Source: Diploscapter coronatus (Eukaryota > Nematoda > Chromadorea > Rhabditida > Rhabditidae). Taken from it: DNA of 64,000 nt. The translations under genes were made by a program, and so were the position numbers. The stretch lies in contig OZ038422.1 in assembly GCA_964036155.1 (NCBI GenBank), forward strand, positions 74,361,201 to 74,425,200, written 5' to 3'. A model generated the notes under the pieces. The model ran no database searches, was not told where the DNA came from, and saw only the letters and a program-made list of their open reading frames with translations. This document shows positions 37,469 through 55,891 of this stretch, one piece after another (position 1 is the stretch's first letter; the number at the start of each line of letters is the position of its first letter).

Positions 37469-38074
37469 CCAACCGGCATTGCGTAAGATGGTCGCTCGAC
37501 AAAAACCACCTGCTGAATGAGGCAGTAAAAGATAGAAGCCCCCCATTGAATGCGATGCAATATTCCAGACGACTTTCACCACTCAACTGGTCGTATCATC
37601 ACAATGATGCGTATGAATAGAGCAGGGGAGAAAGTAGGAACGAATAATGATAGGGGAAAATTCCGATGATAAGCAAGAGGAATTATTTTATCAATAATAA
37701 GGATTTTTATGACAGCTTGTCAGAGTTTGCAGAATTTTTCTGAAAGACAATTTTTTGAATGGTAAAGATTCAGGTTTGCATGCTAAATATCAGTCTTAGT
37801 AGATTTTTAAAAATTTAACCAAATGCTAAAGAATTCTACCATAGCTTATCATTTAATCTATTTTTTAAATTTATCTTCCGAAATTCGGTTTCTTTAAACG
37901 AGGCTTTTTCTTTCTCTATTTCCTAACCCTAGCATTTCCAATCATCTTTCTCAATCTAGCTCTCAAGAAAACTCATCATCTAAATTCCTACCCTTCAAAT
38001 TCTCAATTCAATTCTCTAAAGCTCGAAACTAATGCCCTAAGATACCCCCAAGGAAGACGGCTGTGATTTTCTAA
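37469..38074. other. Divergent intergenic region
   Basis: It separates the minus-strand Gly/Tyr-rich gene from the plus-strand nmr-2-like gene, so it should contain both upstream regulatory regions. I see no other feature in it. Confidence 0.5.
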
Positions 38075-43422
<5,348 letters not shown>

Positions 43423-43440
43423 AACAGAGTTCCGTTTCTA

Positions 43441-43827
43441 GCAAGAAACGTGAACGATATGTGTACAGCAGATCTTGCTCGAAATTGGTAAGAAAGTCAA
43501 TTCGAGTGCGCTGATAGAGCATATCATATTGAAAAGTGTTCACTTTGCATCCTAATTTCAGTATTCGACGTCAAAGTTTTCTCTCTGAACTCACTGCTGC
43601 TGCTGCTGCAACGAATAATGACAATGCTAATTATTATTTTAGGATGTAAGTTAATTTCGCATTTGAAATTTTGCAAAATAAAGGAGGCAAATTTTGATGG
43701 AAAGTCCTGGAAACAGAAAGCACGGTGGGTACTTTTCCGCGTGATATTCGTTATCAGCGTACTCTAATTGACTTAACCACCAATTTTGAGCAAGATCCGT
43801 TGGACACACACTGTTAACGTTCCTTGC
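43441..43827. mobile_element. Foldback MITE-like element directly after nmr-2
   Basis: The left part (43441-43580) and the right part (about 43690-43827) are diverged inverted copies. GCAAGAAACGTGAACGATAT on the left corresponds to GCAAGGAACGTTAACAGTGT read on the minus strand from the right. The element starts 19 bases after the nmr-2 stop codon, so it may supply 3' UTR or polyadenylation sequence. A second copy lies at 34215-34510. Read on the minus strand, the right arm is an open frame (LAQNWWLSQLEYADNEYHAE). Confidence 0.72.
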
Positions 43828-45229
43828 AAAGATTACAGCTCTAAATATGCCTTGCAGATATTGTAGCTTTGTCAATAGCCAGAGACTAGATAATCCGTCT
43901 TTTATCTTTCGTTCGCTAGAAAGCCTTGCATCCTTTGAAGTTGTTCTACGTTTATAGACTTCTATTAGAATAATATATAGAAAAGGTAATTTCTACAGAA
44001 ATCTCCAATAAGATCATTTTTCTACTGTAAAAGCCCAAAATGTCTTATTTTTCAAAGACACAGGCATTTTCTACATAAGAAAACCCTAGACTAAATTTTC
44101 TATAGGAAAAACTTTAAATTTGTCAATTTTTGACACGTTTTCTCATTAGGAAGACAAGTTTTTTGCTCTGCTAAAACCGTGCGATCCCATTGCGGTTTGC
44201 AACCACTACGTTGTTGACCCTTCACTCATTTTTTCATCGTCTTCTTCGAGTTTGCAGGCTAATTATCGAATTGTCGCCACGTTTTCTTTCACTTACAGAG
44301 TATTTTACCGATGTTTAGGTTCTGCCCCCCATTTCTAGCTCCGCCTACTTGGGATATCTTTTCAGGAAACAAATTTAGCATATCAGCCCTCGCAAGAATT
44401 TCTCTTTTTCTCTGCTCCCTCTCAATCGGTCTAAATCTCGTCCTTGTCTTTTCGAGGGTCGGAAAACGGCCTTGGAAAGTTTTGCGCGATACGCGAATTC
44501 GTTGCGTCTTTTGTCCGAACAAAAACCGACACAATTCCGTCGGAAAAGATTGTCCTAAATTCCTACCATGCTTTGGAAATCTTGATTTTTCAAAATTTGT
44601 AGATTTTCGGGAAATTTTTCGCGAATTTCAAATTTTCTGATTTTTAAAAATTTCCTCATTTCTTCAATTTCTCTGAAAATTGTCGAAATTCTAGACTTTC
44701 TCGGATTTTTCGAAAATTTGAATTTGCTCGATTTTTGAAAAAGTCAAATTTTTCCAGTGCTCAATCCTACTCATTTCCAATCGTGTGTGAGCGTTGATCA
44801 GTCGAATCGGGGAATTTTCGGAAATTACCTGCGGATTTTCGAAGGAGCGGCGGAACATCAGTGATCGAGGTGAGTTTCGCCAGAAAAATGAGAAAATTGA
44901 AATTTTCAACTTTTTCCGAAAATTTTTAGAAACTACAAACTTCGCAGGTATTCTCACGATTTTATAGAACAACGAAAGCGAAAAAAGTCTAGATCTATTT
45001 TGTGTAGATTCTTTAGAAATTTCGGGAAATTTTTTTAATGACGTGTTTTACACAGACGGGACTTTTTGCTTTTAATTTGACCACTACATCTCATCGCAGT
45101 TGCTGTGGAAAAGTCCCAAGGCTGGTTTTAGAAAAAAAAAATGTCGGTGCCAGAATTTCCTAAAATTTCAAGTTCAATGTCAGATTATTGCCACGACTGA
45201 GTTTTTAAAAGATGTGACCGTTTTGCAGA
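43828..45229. other. Upstream region of the RRBP1/kinectin-like gene
   Basis: No coding exon is supported. From about 44300 on it has a pyrimidine-rich plus strand. A possible non-coding first exon ends at the GAGGTGAG donor near 44868-44875, and the coding exon begins one base after an AG acceptor at 45227-45228. Confidence 0.45.
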
Positions 45230-48200
45230 ATGCTGGAGCAAGTGGACGCGCTGATTCTAGCCGGGGTGCTAGTGATGGTAGCCGCCATTGTGGCCATCAT
45301 CTTCTACTTCTTCTCGCCCGGCGATGAGGAACGCGACTTCGATAAGGTCTGTCATCTGTTATCGAGGCAATAAACGCGATACAGAAAGCCTGACATCTTT
45401 TATTGTTGTCGGAGGGACTTTAATGAATTTTGTGCAGAAAAATCGATAAGTTTGAGAAGCAGAAAGATAACAGTCTTACCGTTTCAATGAGTCATCAAGC
45501 TATGTCATCTCCTATTTCTCAAGGAGCAGCGATTACAAAGTTTTCTTCAAAGATTGATAAAAATGAAAGTTCTGAAATTTTTAAAGACCGGACAACAATA
45601 CATTTCCGTTGTCGACAACAGTAACTTATTGTTATCGTCTTCAGGCGTTCGACGAGACGGCGCGCAAGTTGCTGACGAAGGTCGCGCAGCCGGAGAAGGA
45701 AAGGGAGAAGCCGAAACAGAAGCACAAACCCGTCAAGAAGAAGGACAGGGAGCCCATACACAGGGAGAAGGAAAACAAGGACAAGAAGGAGACCGGCAAG
45801 GAGAGCAACAAGAGTGAGGCCGAGGTTAGGAAATTAGAATAAATTAAAAGAGCCTTTTCCGAATATCAGAACTGCTAGAAAATTAAAAATCTCACTTTCT
45901 GGTGTAATTTTTTAAAGAATGGATATAGAGAACCTTCTCTAGCTAGATTAAAAAATAATGTTTAGATTTTTAAAATTATTTTTCAGCGAGAGCCCTCCGA
46001 GGACAATGTGGCGGACTCTCGTGAGTTGGACGGCTTCTCGACTCCTCAATTGGAGAACGGACAGCACGGCCAGAGCACGATGATCAACGGCAACGTGGAG
46101 ACGGAGGTGGTTTGATTTTTTTTATTTTAAAGAAAATCTTTTCTTCAAAGTTAAATTTATAAAGACTCGAGGATTTATTATACGTTTTATTTTATTTATC
46201 TTTTATCATCACTTTTTAAAATGAAATTTTTCACGAGGGTATAACAACTAAAAATTAAGATAAATAAAATAATTAAATTTCAGGGCAACAACGCTGTGCC
46301 GGAGAAGGACAACGTGGACTTTGCCTCTCTGCAGAGCATCCAGCAGAACGGCTCGGGCACTGGAAACGGCTCTCCTGAAAAGGCAAAGGGCGAGGAGGCG
46401 AAAAAGAAGAAGAACAAGAATAAGCCCAAGAAGGAGGATAGGCCCAACGGATACGATGCAGGCCAGGAATACCAGGTCGGAGATTTAAATAAAAAATAGG
46501 AAAAAGGTGATTTTTTAAAAGAAAAGGTGGATTTAAAAAATTATTTTGGAGGAAAGGTATGGCTTTGAAAAATTTTTGAAAAGAAGGAAGGAATGTTGAT
46601 AAAAGAATTGAAAAGGGGTACTTTCGGAAATTTATTTAAGAAAAGATATGTTTGCAAATTTTTGAAAGGGTCACTTTTCAAAAATAATAAAAAATTCCAG
46701 GAAAAGACCACCATCCACCACGTGCAGGCCTCCAACAGCCACTCGGAACCCAAGAAGGCCGCTAAGAAGAAGCGTAAGGATACAAAATCTAAAGTTAAAA
46801 AATAAAACTCATAACATTTGTTCTTAAAAATGCACCCTTTTGTAAAGTTGTTGGTTTTTTTAATTCATAAATAAAAAAAAAGATTCAGCGACGATCATTC
46901 GCGATCTGGATTCGGACAAAGTGTTGACGCGTCTGGCCTCGGTCGAGGAGATCGAGCCCGAGTACATCGGCTTCTTGGCCACATACTTCCACGACACTAC
47001 CGCTGCTGTAAGTTGAAACTAGTTCAAAAACGATGAAATTTATTCCAACACCAAATGGTATCACCTTTATCAATAAATGGTACCAATTACCGAAATGTAT
47101 CCTAAATATTGCCATTTCCAGAACAACGACCTCCGCCAGAAGTTGAACGCGAAGGCGAGCACCGAGGCAGAGCTGCAGAACAAGCTGGAAGAGGCTAAGA
47201 CCCTGAGAATGGTCCTGGAAAGGCAGGCTGTGGATAAGGACCGCCAGCTCCAGATCGCCTCCAGCAAGTTGACCGCCACTCAGGTAAAACCATCAACTAA
47301 AGCCATAAATTTATGCATAAAAATTTTAAAGCTAAAAATATTATTGTCGATCTCTCGACATTGTGGAGCTTCCGAAAAAGCGCGCATTAGACTGAACTGT
47401 TGCCGTGTGTTTCTCTGCGCTCCATTCATTAGATTGCTCTCTCGAAGGCTTTCTCCTCTCAATCCATGTCAACGCAGCCAAAGGAAAAGGCGTCTCGGCA
47501 GGGTGGATAAGAGCTGCTCGTAGTGTTACGGTTTATTCTGCATTTATATTAGCAAATTTAAATTTTCAAAAAGTTCAATCGCAATGCGCACTTCTTACAG
47601 AAAATTCCACAATGCCGAGATTGACAGTATACCTCGTAAATTACCCAAATTAAAAAAATAATAATTGCAGTCCGCCGCTGAGCAATTCCACGGTCAGACG
47701 GAGCAGTTGCGCGTTGAGAACGAGGGCCTCAAGAAGGCAATCAACGCTGCTTCCGTCGCCGCAGCCGAGGTCGCCAACAAACAGGCCGAATTGGACACTC
47801 TCAGACAGGTAAGCGATTTAGAAAATAAAAAAAACCCCCCCAATTGGATTCAGTAAATCCGGGGTGTCGACATAAAGGATTTCTGTCTATCATTTATTTT
47901 CCTAAAAAAATCAAAACATCGCCTTTGATTTTTTCTTTTTCATGTTTATCAATATTTTTACCTAAAATATGAGATTTGAAAAAATGATAATGTGCCATAA
48001 TTTTTTCAGAAGGAAACCACACTCAATCGCCGCGTCTCGCAGCTAGAAGGTGAACTCAAACACCTCAAGCTCAACAACGAACAGCTCCAGAAATCTGCTG
48101 AGGTAAAAGGGATTTGATATATCCCCTTTAAAGTATGAAATCCCAGGACACGTCCGAGTTGGAGAAGGTCCAGGCCGAATTCATCAAGCTCGAGCAAGTC

Positions 48201-51200
48201 GCCAGAGAGCTGAAGGTATGAGGATTTAATATATCCGATCTGACTTTGATGCCTATGTTTTATCATTGAAAAGGAAAATTAGGAACTTCTTATATTTAAC
48301 CAGTTTTCACAGGCTATGCTTTATCATTGATAAAGGAAATGATAATGTCTAATATCTAATCCTTTAATGTATACACTAATTTACAGACCCAGCTAGAGAA
48401 AAAGAACGCGGCTCTGGAGGAGGCGAAGAAAAAGGAGAGTGGCGCTGTGACTGCAGAGGATCTAGCCAAAATCCAAAAGGAGAAGGAATCCATTCTCAAC
48501 GATTTCGAGGCATCCAAGATCGAGTGGGAGAAGGTTAGATCTTTCATTTTTACTTTTTCCATTTTTTAAAATTAAAACATTATTTTTCTGTAGGGTATTT
48601 GAAAAGGGCGATTTCTGAGTAATAATTTGATATAAAGTTTGTGATTGTTCGGATTCTCTATTAGTTTCTAGTGAAAATTTGAAATACGAGATTCTTAAGC
48701 AAAAACGCGAAAACTTGACATGATAAATTAGTCATTTTTGCCAATTTTTTTAGAAGAAAAATGAGATTTTCTGAGTCATTTTCTGTCGTTTTGTTGTGTT
48801 TTCTTCATTTCTCGACTCTAAAATGTATTCGGGGCTTACGCAATTTAGCAAGCGAATAGGCTTCACCCTATCGATTTTCTTAGTGGAGTACTTTTATTTT
48901 TTATCCCTTTGAAGATTGGAACGCTTTGCGAAATATGATGCAATATTTTCTTCCAGCTATTTTTAGGAATTTCACAAAATTGATTTTAGGTCGAGAGAGA
49001 TTGCGAAAACTCGTTTTGAAAAAGGGAATGGAGAGAAAGAATGAAGAGAGGGGAGGGAAAGAAAGACATCGACATTTCATGACATACACTCCCACTCAAT
49101 TTTGGGAGGAGAGAAAACCATGTGCTATGTTTAATGACGAATGATAAGATCTTATCAGTTTCTATGAAAATTTTGTTGCTTTTTACGGGTTGTGTTCGGA
49201 GTTTTTAAACTTTTTTTAGGATTTTTCGAACATTTTTTGAGATTTTTGCAATATCATGCATTTTTCTTGAACAGCTGTCGTCAATGAAGCAAGAGACTTT
49301 TTCATCTTTTATCATGAAAAAGCGAGGTGAAGATAAAGAGAGGGGAGGTTAGGGTTTCAAAGTAGCAGCAAAGACATGAATTTGCGTCTTTCTTTCTTTT
49401 TCCTTCTGTTTTACTGCGTTATTGCTTCCCTTCTCTTACATTTCATTAATACAAATAGACATTTTCAATGAGATTTATCATTTGTTAGCTCTTATCAGCT
49501 ATCAGAAATATCATTTTGATGTTTTAACTAGAAATTTTTGGTCTTTTCGAAAATTTTTTTATCCTTTTTTTTCAGAAGGAGACGGCCCTCATGACGGAAT
49601 ACCACTCGCTGCAATCCCTAGTCGACGAGCTCAACAAGGAGGTCGCCAAGTTCGAGACTTTGTGAGTTCATCCCTTTTGCCAAAATTTAAATGGGTACTC
49701 TTGATAAAAAAAAAAAAAAACATTTAGCAGGAATATCCTTGGAAATTTGAAGGGGGTATCCGTGATAAATTTTTCGAATTTCAGCAAGAAGGAGCAAGAA
49801 GACCTCGAGCAGCAGCTTCGTGCCAAGGAAAGGGAGCTCGCTGAGAAGTCGGCCAAGTTGCGCGAGGCCGAAAGTCAGGTCCTCATTCCCTCGGCCAATC
49901 AGGACAAAGTGTGAGTTTTTAAATTAGTAACTTTTAATTGGTGTCACTTTCGAAAATATCGATCTCGTCAAATTTATCGATTTTTTTGAATAACGATTTG
50001 TTCTAATCTAAATTTAAATGATGATTATTTAAAATATAGCCATTTTTTTTGGGTAATAATATGAAATTTTCAGCGCCAGCCTAGAGAAGGCCAACGCCGA
50101 GCTGAAATCGGAGGTCGAGAGTCTCACGAAGAAGTTGATTGCCGCTGAGGAAAAGTAGGCACATTTTGGATTTTTTAATTGAAAAAATGATTTTTAAGGG
50201 AGTTTTCACCAAAACAATTGTTTTCAGCGTAATATTGCTTGACTGAATTTTCCTTAAAAGATTGATCTTCAAGAAACTCAGTTTTTTAAACTATTCATTT
50301 TCTTCCAGAGCCGCCTCTGCAACTCCTCAGAGCAACGGCATCGAAGAGGAAGTGGTTCTGAAGAAGACGAAGGGACTGGACGCGGCTCCCTCGACAGGAA
50401 GCAATGAAGAAGTCCAGAAATTGAAAGACGAGAACCAGAGGCTCAAGGCTAAGAATGATGTGAGCATTTTTAAGAGGCATTATTTTCTCAAAGAACGAGT
50501 TAAATTTTTAAAAAAATTTTAAAACTTATTTTCTATAAACACAGTATGAAAATAAATTGGAAAAACAACGTCTTTATTCCCAAGAACGCTGTAATTTGAG
50601 GAGCTTCGCGAGCGCAACCTGAAGATCCTCGAGCAGGTCAACGGTGGCAGTGGTGGAGGCGAGGCGCCCATCGTTCAGGTCAAAGTCAAGGCCGCAAAGG
50701 GAGGAGAGGAGAATGTAGGGTTTTTTTTTGTTTAATTAACAAGAATTCAGCTTTCTTAATTTATAACTTTTCCTACAATACACATTATTTATTTTGTTCA
50801 AACTTTGCATTTTTCACTTAAAAGTTGTAGTTTTCGACAGTAAAACTATTTTATTCTCCCGAAAGTTTCATTGTTATCTAGAAAAAAATCGGAATTTGAA
50901 CAAAAAATGATTTTTAGTCGAACTCCCTCGTGGAAGAGCGTCGTCTGGTGGTGGAACTGCTTGGGCCGCTGGCCAAATCCACTAAGGCCAAACTCGAGGA
51001 CAAAGCCGCCTACTCCAAGTAAAATTGCTGTTAGAAAAATTCTAGCGTTAAGCTTAATTCTAAAATTATTAACATGCTACATCACGCTTAATATTTTAGC
51101 ATGGCATCAAATTAACATTAAGTTTAAAGAAATTATGATTTAAATTAGGTGGCTCAACGAAACCGCGAACAACCTCACCAAGCAACTCGCTGACGCTGTC

Positions 51201-52451
51201 AACAAGGCCGGCAAATCGGTAAGCTTGTTCATTTTCTTATGGAAAATGATTTGCGAAAATCTCTAAATGACATATAAGGGAGGGAGATAGAGTGAAGTAT
51301 ATAAATGTGGCTAGAATAGAGGAAAGTAGTGTGGGAAAGAAGATATGGCATCCCATGGTGGTTGCCTTTTCACATAAAAATATTAAATTTTGAAAATTTA
51401 TTGTTTTTTTTTCCAGAACTCCCAAACCAAAGTCACCACGGCCGAGAGCAACAACAATAACAACAATGACGTCACCAAGTACAAGGACGCGCTCACGGTT
51501 TTGGTAAAAAAATTCGATTTTTTGAAATGATATTTCTACTGACTATTTTTAAAGGAGCGAATCTTAGAGTAAAATTTCAAAGAGGAAGCATTAAAAATAT
51601 CTTTTATTATTGAAAAAGGGTGGTCTTTAGAAAGAAACTAAAGGGATACATTTTCTAAAAAAAAAAAAAAAAGATGAATTTTTTAGACGGGTGAACTGAC
51701 GCGCATCGAGCATCTGTACGCGGAGGGCCAGTCGCGGTACGAGGCTAGAATCGCCGAATTGGAACAGAAACTCGCCAGGGCGGTACGTCCAAATTTTTTG
51801 AGGAATTACGGTTCTCCCTCACACCATTTGAAAATTTAACACGGAATTTATGTGGCTTAACAGTTCATGTAATTTGTGCGTTGCATGAAACTTTTAACCA
51901 ACGACACTAACGCAAGAACGCTTACACTCAAGACTTGTCCATTTTTGTGCTGTGACTTTAGGTCAATGTCATTGATTCGGTGCACAAACTCAAAGGCGAG
52001 CTCAAACAGTGTCAAGAGCTGAAGAGGGTATGTGTAGGCCACGCCCACTCACCAACAAGCTCCGCCCACTTTGTTACTAACTAATTCGGTTGTCGAATTA
52101 ATGCACTTTGTAACATCATTTTTGCGGAGTATCGTAACTTGCATGTATTTTCATTTTTCATATTCTTCATTTTTGATAATGAACGACATGAAGAATATTT
52201 CAATTTTTCATAATTTTCTCTAGTAGAAGGCCCTATTATGATCTTTTAATTATAAGACTCGAGTTTCTATTAGAGATACTATTATTTTCCTGCAGATTAT
52301 CCTCTATTGTGAAAATCGATTTCAGCAGATCACCGACCTAAAGACCACTCTGACTTCGGAAGAAGCACTCGCCGACCCGCCCCGTCCCTCGCCCGGCTCT
52401 GCATCCTCCGCTAAATCCGATGACGGCGAATGGGAGGTCGTCAGTTCGTAA
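45230..52451 (+). CDS. ER-anchored coiled-coil protein, RRBP1 (p180)/kinectin-like
   Basis: More than 20 exons encode about 840 residues. The start at 45230 lies one base after a TTTTGCAG acceptor, so the message may be trans-spliced. The N-terminus is a single membrane anchor (LAGVLVMVAAIVAIIFYFF, residues about 9-27) with a very short lumenal end. A Lys-rich basic domain follows (KKKDREPIHREKENKDKK and KKKKNKNKPKKEDRP), as in ribosome-binding p180. An ordered segment with IIRDLDSDKVLTRLASVEEI comes next, then long heptad-rich coiled coils from about 47120 to 52300. The tail is Pro/Ser-rich and ends DDGEWEVVSS. RRBP1 and kinectin tether ribosomes or microtubules to rough ER. The layout fits this family, but I cannot confirm orthology. 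Exons are G/C-rich at third positions against AT-rich introns, suggesting high expression. Confidence 0.7.
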
Positions 52452-54329
52452 GGTAAGGGAAAAGAATCGAGATTGATCTCTTTTTGAATGGAAAAGAGAT
52501 CTCTTATTTGGAAAGCGATCATTTTTAATTTGTATAACCTCATGTGAAATTATACATTGTGTCTTGTAAATTGACTTCATCCCCCTCTATCCCTTTAGTT
52601 TTATACGAATTAACGCTAAAATTAGCATACAAATGCATGAACTGTTAACTCGATTTTCTCAAAAAGATGCTAGATTTATTAACAAGGAGGGTGGGAACCG
52701 GCTTCAAATTTTGTCGGGGGGGAAAGAATGTTTTCAAAAATTCGAATTTAGTGATCCGACCGACTGATCCACGCAGCTCCATCTCGTGCAAGCTCTTATC
52801 TCTTTATGGTTCAACTCACAATGAGTCTTCTCTTTGGCCCCGCCCACGCATTTTAGCCCCCCACACCAAATCACATTCCTTTGCTTTTTATCACCAAAGT
52901 TATTGTTGAGAGATAAAAAAGTTTGGTGTTTTTCTATTGATTTTCTACTTGTTTTTTCAGAAGAGGACAAATTTTGTAGTTTTTTTTTTTTACAAAATCC
53001 ACCCGTTTTTCCAATTTTTACTCTTAAAATTGTTTCTTTTATCGTTTTATCATATTTTTGTTGATTGTTTTGATTTTGTGTTTTTGGTGGCGCCACAAAA
53101 CATTCGGGCGTTAAAATAATGCCACTGGATTTTTATGGCGCCATCCATTTTTCTGGTTACGCGCGCGAACGTCCGCACAGTCCAAACGAGTCTTAGAAAG
53201 CAAATTCACAGTCTCTCCAAAAAGCGTCCAAGTATTTCTTTACTCGACATTTATCGAGTGTTGCTAAAAGATCGTCAAAATTACGGATAAAACCGGTGCA
53301 AATATCGACTTTTGCAACGCTCCGATAAAATATTCTACTTTATCATTTTTGAGTATACGGGGGCTGTATCAAGTTTTTTTCCGCACGGTTTTGTCATGGA
53401 ATAGGAACCGTATTTTCAATCGAAGTCGAATCCGGATTTTTTATTAGGTAGTGTCCGAGCCTGGGGAATTTGTTGGATAAGTTTTTGAGTCGAAATTAAT
53501 TAATCTGATCATTACAGCCACTTGTTTTCTGAAGGGTAATTTCAACGAAAAACGGCAAAAATTTCGAAATTAGCATCATTCGACAAAGACTTTAGTTTCG
53601 ATTAACTTTTTTGAAAGCAGCATCCAAACATTTTCATTCTGGAATCTTCCAGAAGCGGTTTTATGTCTTCACCTCGAAAATGTATGGAGTTTCTAACTTT
53701 AAAAACAGATGACTGTAATGGTTAAATTAATTTATTTAAGTCCAAAAATTTATCCAACAAATTGCTCAAGCTCGAACTACCTGGTAAAAAACGTCCGGAT
53801 CCGACTTCGATTGAAAATACAGTTCCTATTCCATGACAACCGTGCGGAAAGCTTGATAAAACCTGTACATTTGAAGAACTGTAACACAAGGAGGGTATAC
53901 TCGTAAAATCAATTATTATTATTATCATTTCCTTATCAAATGATAGTCATCCCGATGATTTCGAGTCTCCGCCCCAAAATTTTTCATCTATTTTCTCAAA
54001 AATTCTATTTTTTATTCATTTTTACTCACATCATCTTTTCTCTGTGATGATCACTTCTATTCATTATTACTTTCTGAGTTTTTACCAGAATAATTGGTCA
54101 AATAGTCTGGTTGGCTAAATTTCCGATTTTCCAATTTTGGCAAAAGCCCAGTTTTTTGTTCATTCTGGTGGTGTTCTTGCAATTCATTTGTATGGAAAAA
54201 GCGTAAATCGCCAAAAATGCTCTGATTTTTGGCGATTTAGCGGCGAAATCTGTTTTATCTATTGGCGTGAGATATAAGATTGAAAGAAAGATTTTATTCT
54301 AATAAAGTCATATGGTAAAAATCGATAGT
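52452..54329. other. Convergent intergenic region with a foldback element
   Basis: It lies between the 3' end of the RRBP1/kinectin-like gene (plus) and the 3' end of the gluconokinase gene (minus). Apart from the inverted-repeat element at 53346-53910 I see no gene; open frames here are short and overlapping. Confidence 0.5.
53346..53910. mobile_element. Long inverted-repeat (foldback) element
   Basis: The left arm from about 53365 (ATCAAG, CCGCACGG, GTCATGGAATAGGAAC, ATTTTCAATCGAAGTCG) recurs inverted in the right arm down to about 53740-53860. Arms are about 120 bases, separated by roughly 220 bases, and an outer GAGTATAC pair sits at 53350 and 53901. There is no coding capacity; it is a typical non-autonomous foldback. 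Confidence 0.75.
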
Positions 54330-55275
54330 TTATGCTAATTTTTCGAGTATTAACCCAACTACTTGCTCGATATCTTTCCCGTTTGTGTTGACAATTTTGC
54401 AATTTTCCTCGTTTTCAGGCTCTTCGAGGGCTTTGAGTTGGCTTTCCAGAAGTTGGGCCGGAAAATAGTGCCCCGACCGAGATTCCAGCCGCTCTTTCAA
54501 GGTATCCCTAGTTTTATAATTTCAGAATTTATTGCAAAAATTGGCTTCTCATAAAAGACACTTTTCATCGCGTTTGAAAAGGCTTCTGCTGAGGGAGATG
54601 AGGCGCGTATCCGCGACAGGCACTATGAAATGCGCAGTGCAGAGACACAGCACAGTGGCCAATCTCGCGGATGCCCCTTTCTCTTCCCTCGGCGAAAGTC
54701 TTTGAGGGGTGATAAACGAGAGTACACCTCGGAAAATGTTGTATTCCATACGAGGGATAGGAATAGGGGAAGGCAGGTCATGCTCGGTCTCAAAATGCTT
54801 TGTACAATGAGTTGAACATTTCGATACACGTATCAGCCTATCTCTACCCTTTAGCCTATTCTAGTAGGTGTATGTCTTTTGCAAGAAGCCCAAAATCACA
54901 ACCTGTCAATTTTCAGGTAGAAGAATACGGCGCTCTTCGAATCGCAAGAGAGCAGGTTACGGTAGCTTTTCTTGAGTGCAGAACAGGCGATGACGTGGTG
55001 AGGATTGGTTTGAGAAAAGTCTCGAATTTTCTCCAACCAGGGCCTTCTGTCTTCATCCGTCAGGGGAGTACCTGAAATGAAAATTAAAAAGAGGTCAAAT
55101 TAAAAAAAAAACATGAGAAAATTTTACCATTTTTCATTTTCTCGCGATTTTCCTGCGTATGAAAATCGTCCCCGTCCGCAAATTTGAAGCCCAATTTTTC
55201 GGCGACTCTCTCCCCGATCGTCGATTTCCCACACCCGCTCGGTCCAATGATAAAAATCGTCGAAGACCCGGTCAT
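54330..55275 (-). CDS. Gluconokinase
   Basis: Three exons give 165 residues, the usual length for the GntK/IDNK family, which phosphorylates D-gluconate to 6-phosphogluconate for the pentose phosphate pathway. The P-loop GPSGCGKSTIGE is at residues 11-22. The gluconokinase motifs DGDDFHTQENREKM, GTPLTDEDRRPWLE, ACSALKKSYR and SGHYFPAQLLESQLKALEEP appear in the expected order. The start at 55275 follows a TTTCCAG acceptor by three bases. Only about 44 bases separate it from the stop codon of the gene upstream, suggesting co-transcription. The last intron (about 54507-54915) holds a GC-richer block with short inverted repeats. Confidence 0.9.
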
Positions 55276-55319
55276 TTTCTGGAAATTCTCAAATTTTTAT
55301 CCGAAAACTTTGGCTTTTC

Positions 55320-55764
55320 TTACTTTTTCGAATCAGAAATGTCGAAGTCCTTGGATTTTCCAGCGAAATGGTGAAACGGCCAAACCCGAAACCACCGCGC
55401 GGCAGACCCGTAGAACAAGACTGCAATTTCTATTTTTAAACCAATTTTCTTGAACTTTTTATCGTGTCTACCCCCAGCCAAGCCCCTCAACGCCAATTGA
55501 GCTTTGCGATTCTTCAAATAGTAGTCGGTCTTGTAGGAATGATACACCAGAAAACCGGCCAGAGCAGAAAGTCTGAATTTTTACAACGTAATTTCCGGAA
55601 AGTGCGGTTGAATTGAGAATAAATGTTGAGTTTTCTCAATTTTTTAAAGAAAGAAAACTCACGTCGCGGTACCCGAAACTCGGCACTCAAAACAGTCCTT
55701 TTCCAAAACTTTGTGGGCTAGTTTTTGGTTCTCCCGATTTTTCTCGTCCGCCAGTTTGAAGTCT
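55320..55764 (-). CDS. Small two-helix membrane protein, DMAC1/DUF4536-like (start unresolved)
   Basis: Two exons (55762-55663 and about 55575-55320) encode at least 115 residues. The first has a charged stretch followed by the CxxC motif DCFECRVSGTAT. The second gives a hydrophobic helix (LSALAGFLVYHSYK), a basic loop and another helix (IEIAVLFYGSAARWF). The CxxCR then helix pattern resembles DMAC1/TMEM261, a complex I membrane-arm assembly factor of mitochondria. There is no ATG in the first exon in frame. The nearest one upstream, at about 55794, would need a 23-base intron. The true first exon is thus uncertain, and fusion to the gene just upstream cannot be excluded. Confidence 0.5.
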
Positions 55765-55891
55765 ACAAAAAATCTCTGATAAAACTGCTTATCATCGTTT
55801 TTATCAAAATATGTCTAAAGGTCGTGAAACCGTCTTTGGGTAGCGTCAAAGTAATAAAATGAAAATCTTTATTGCTTAAAAATGTGAGATC

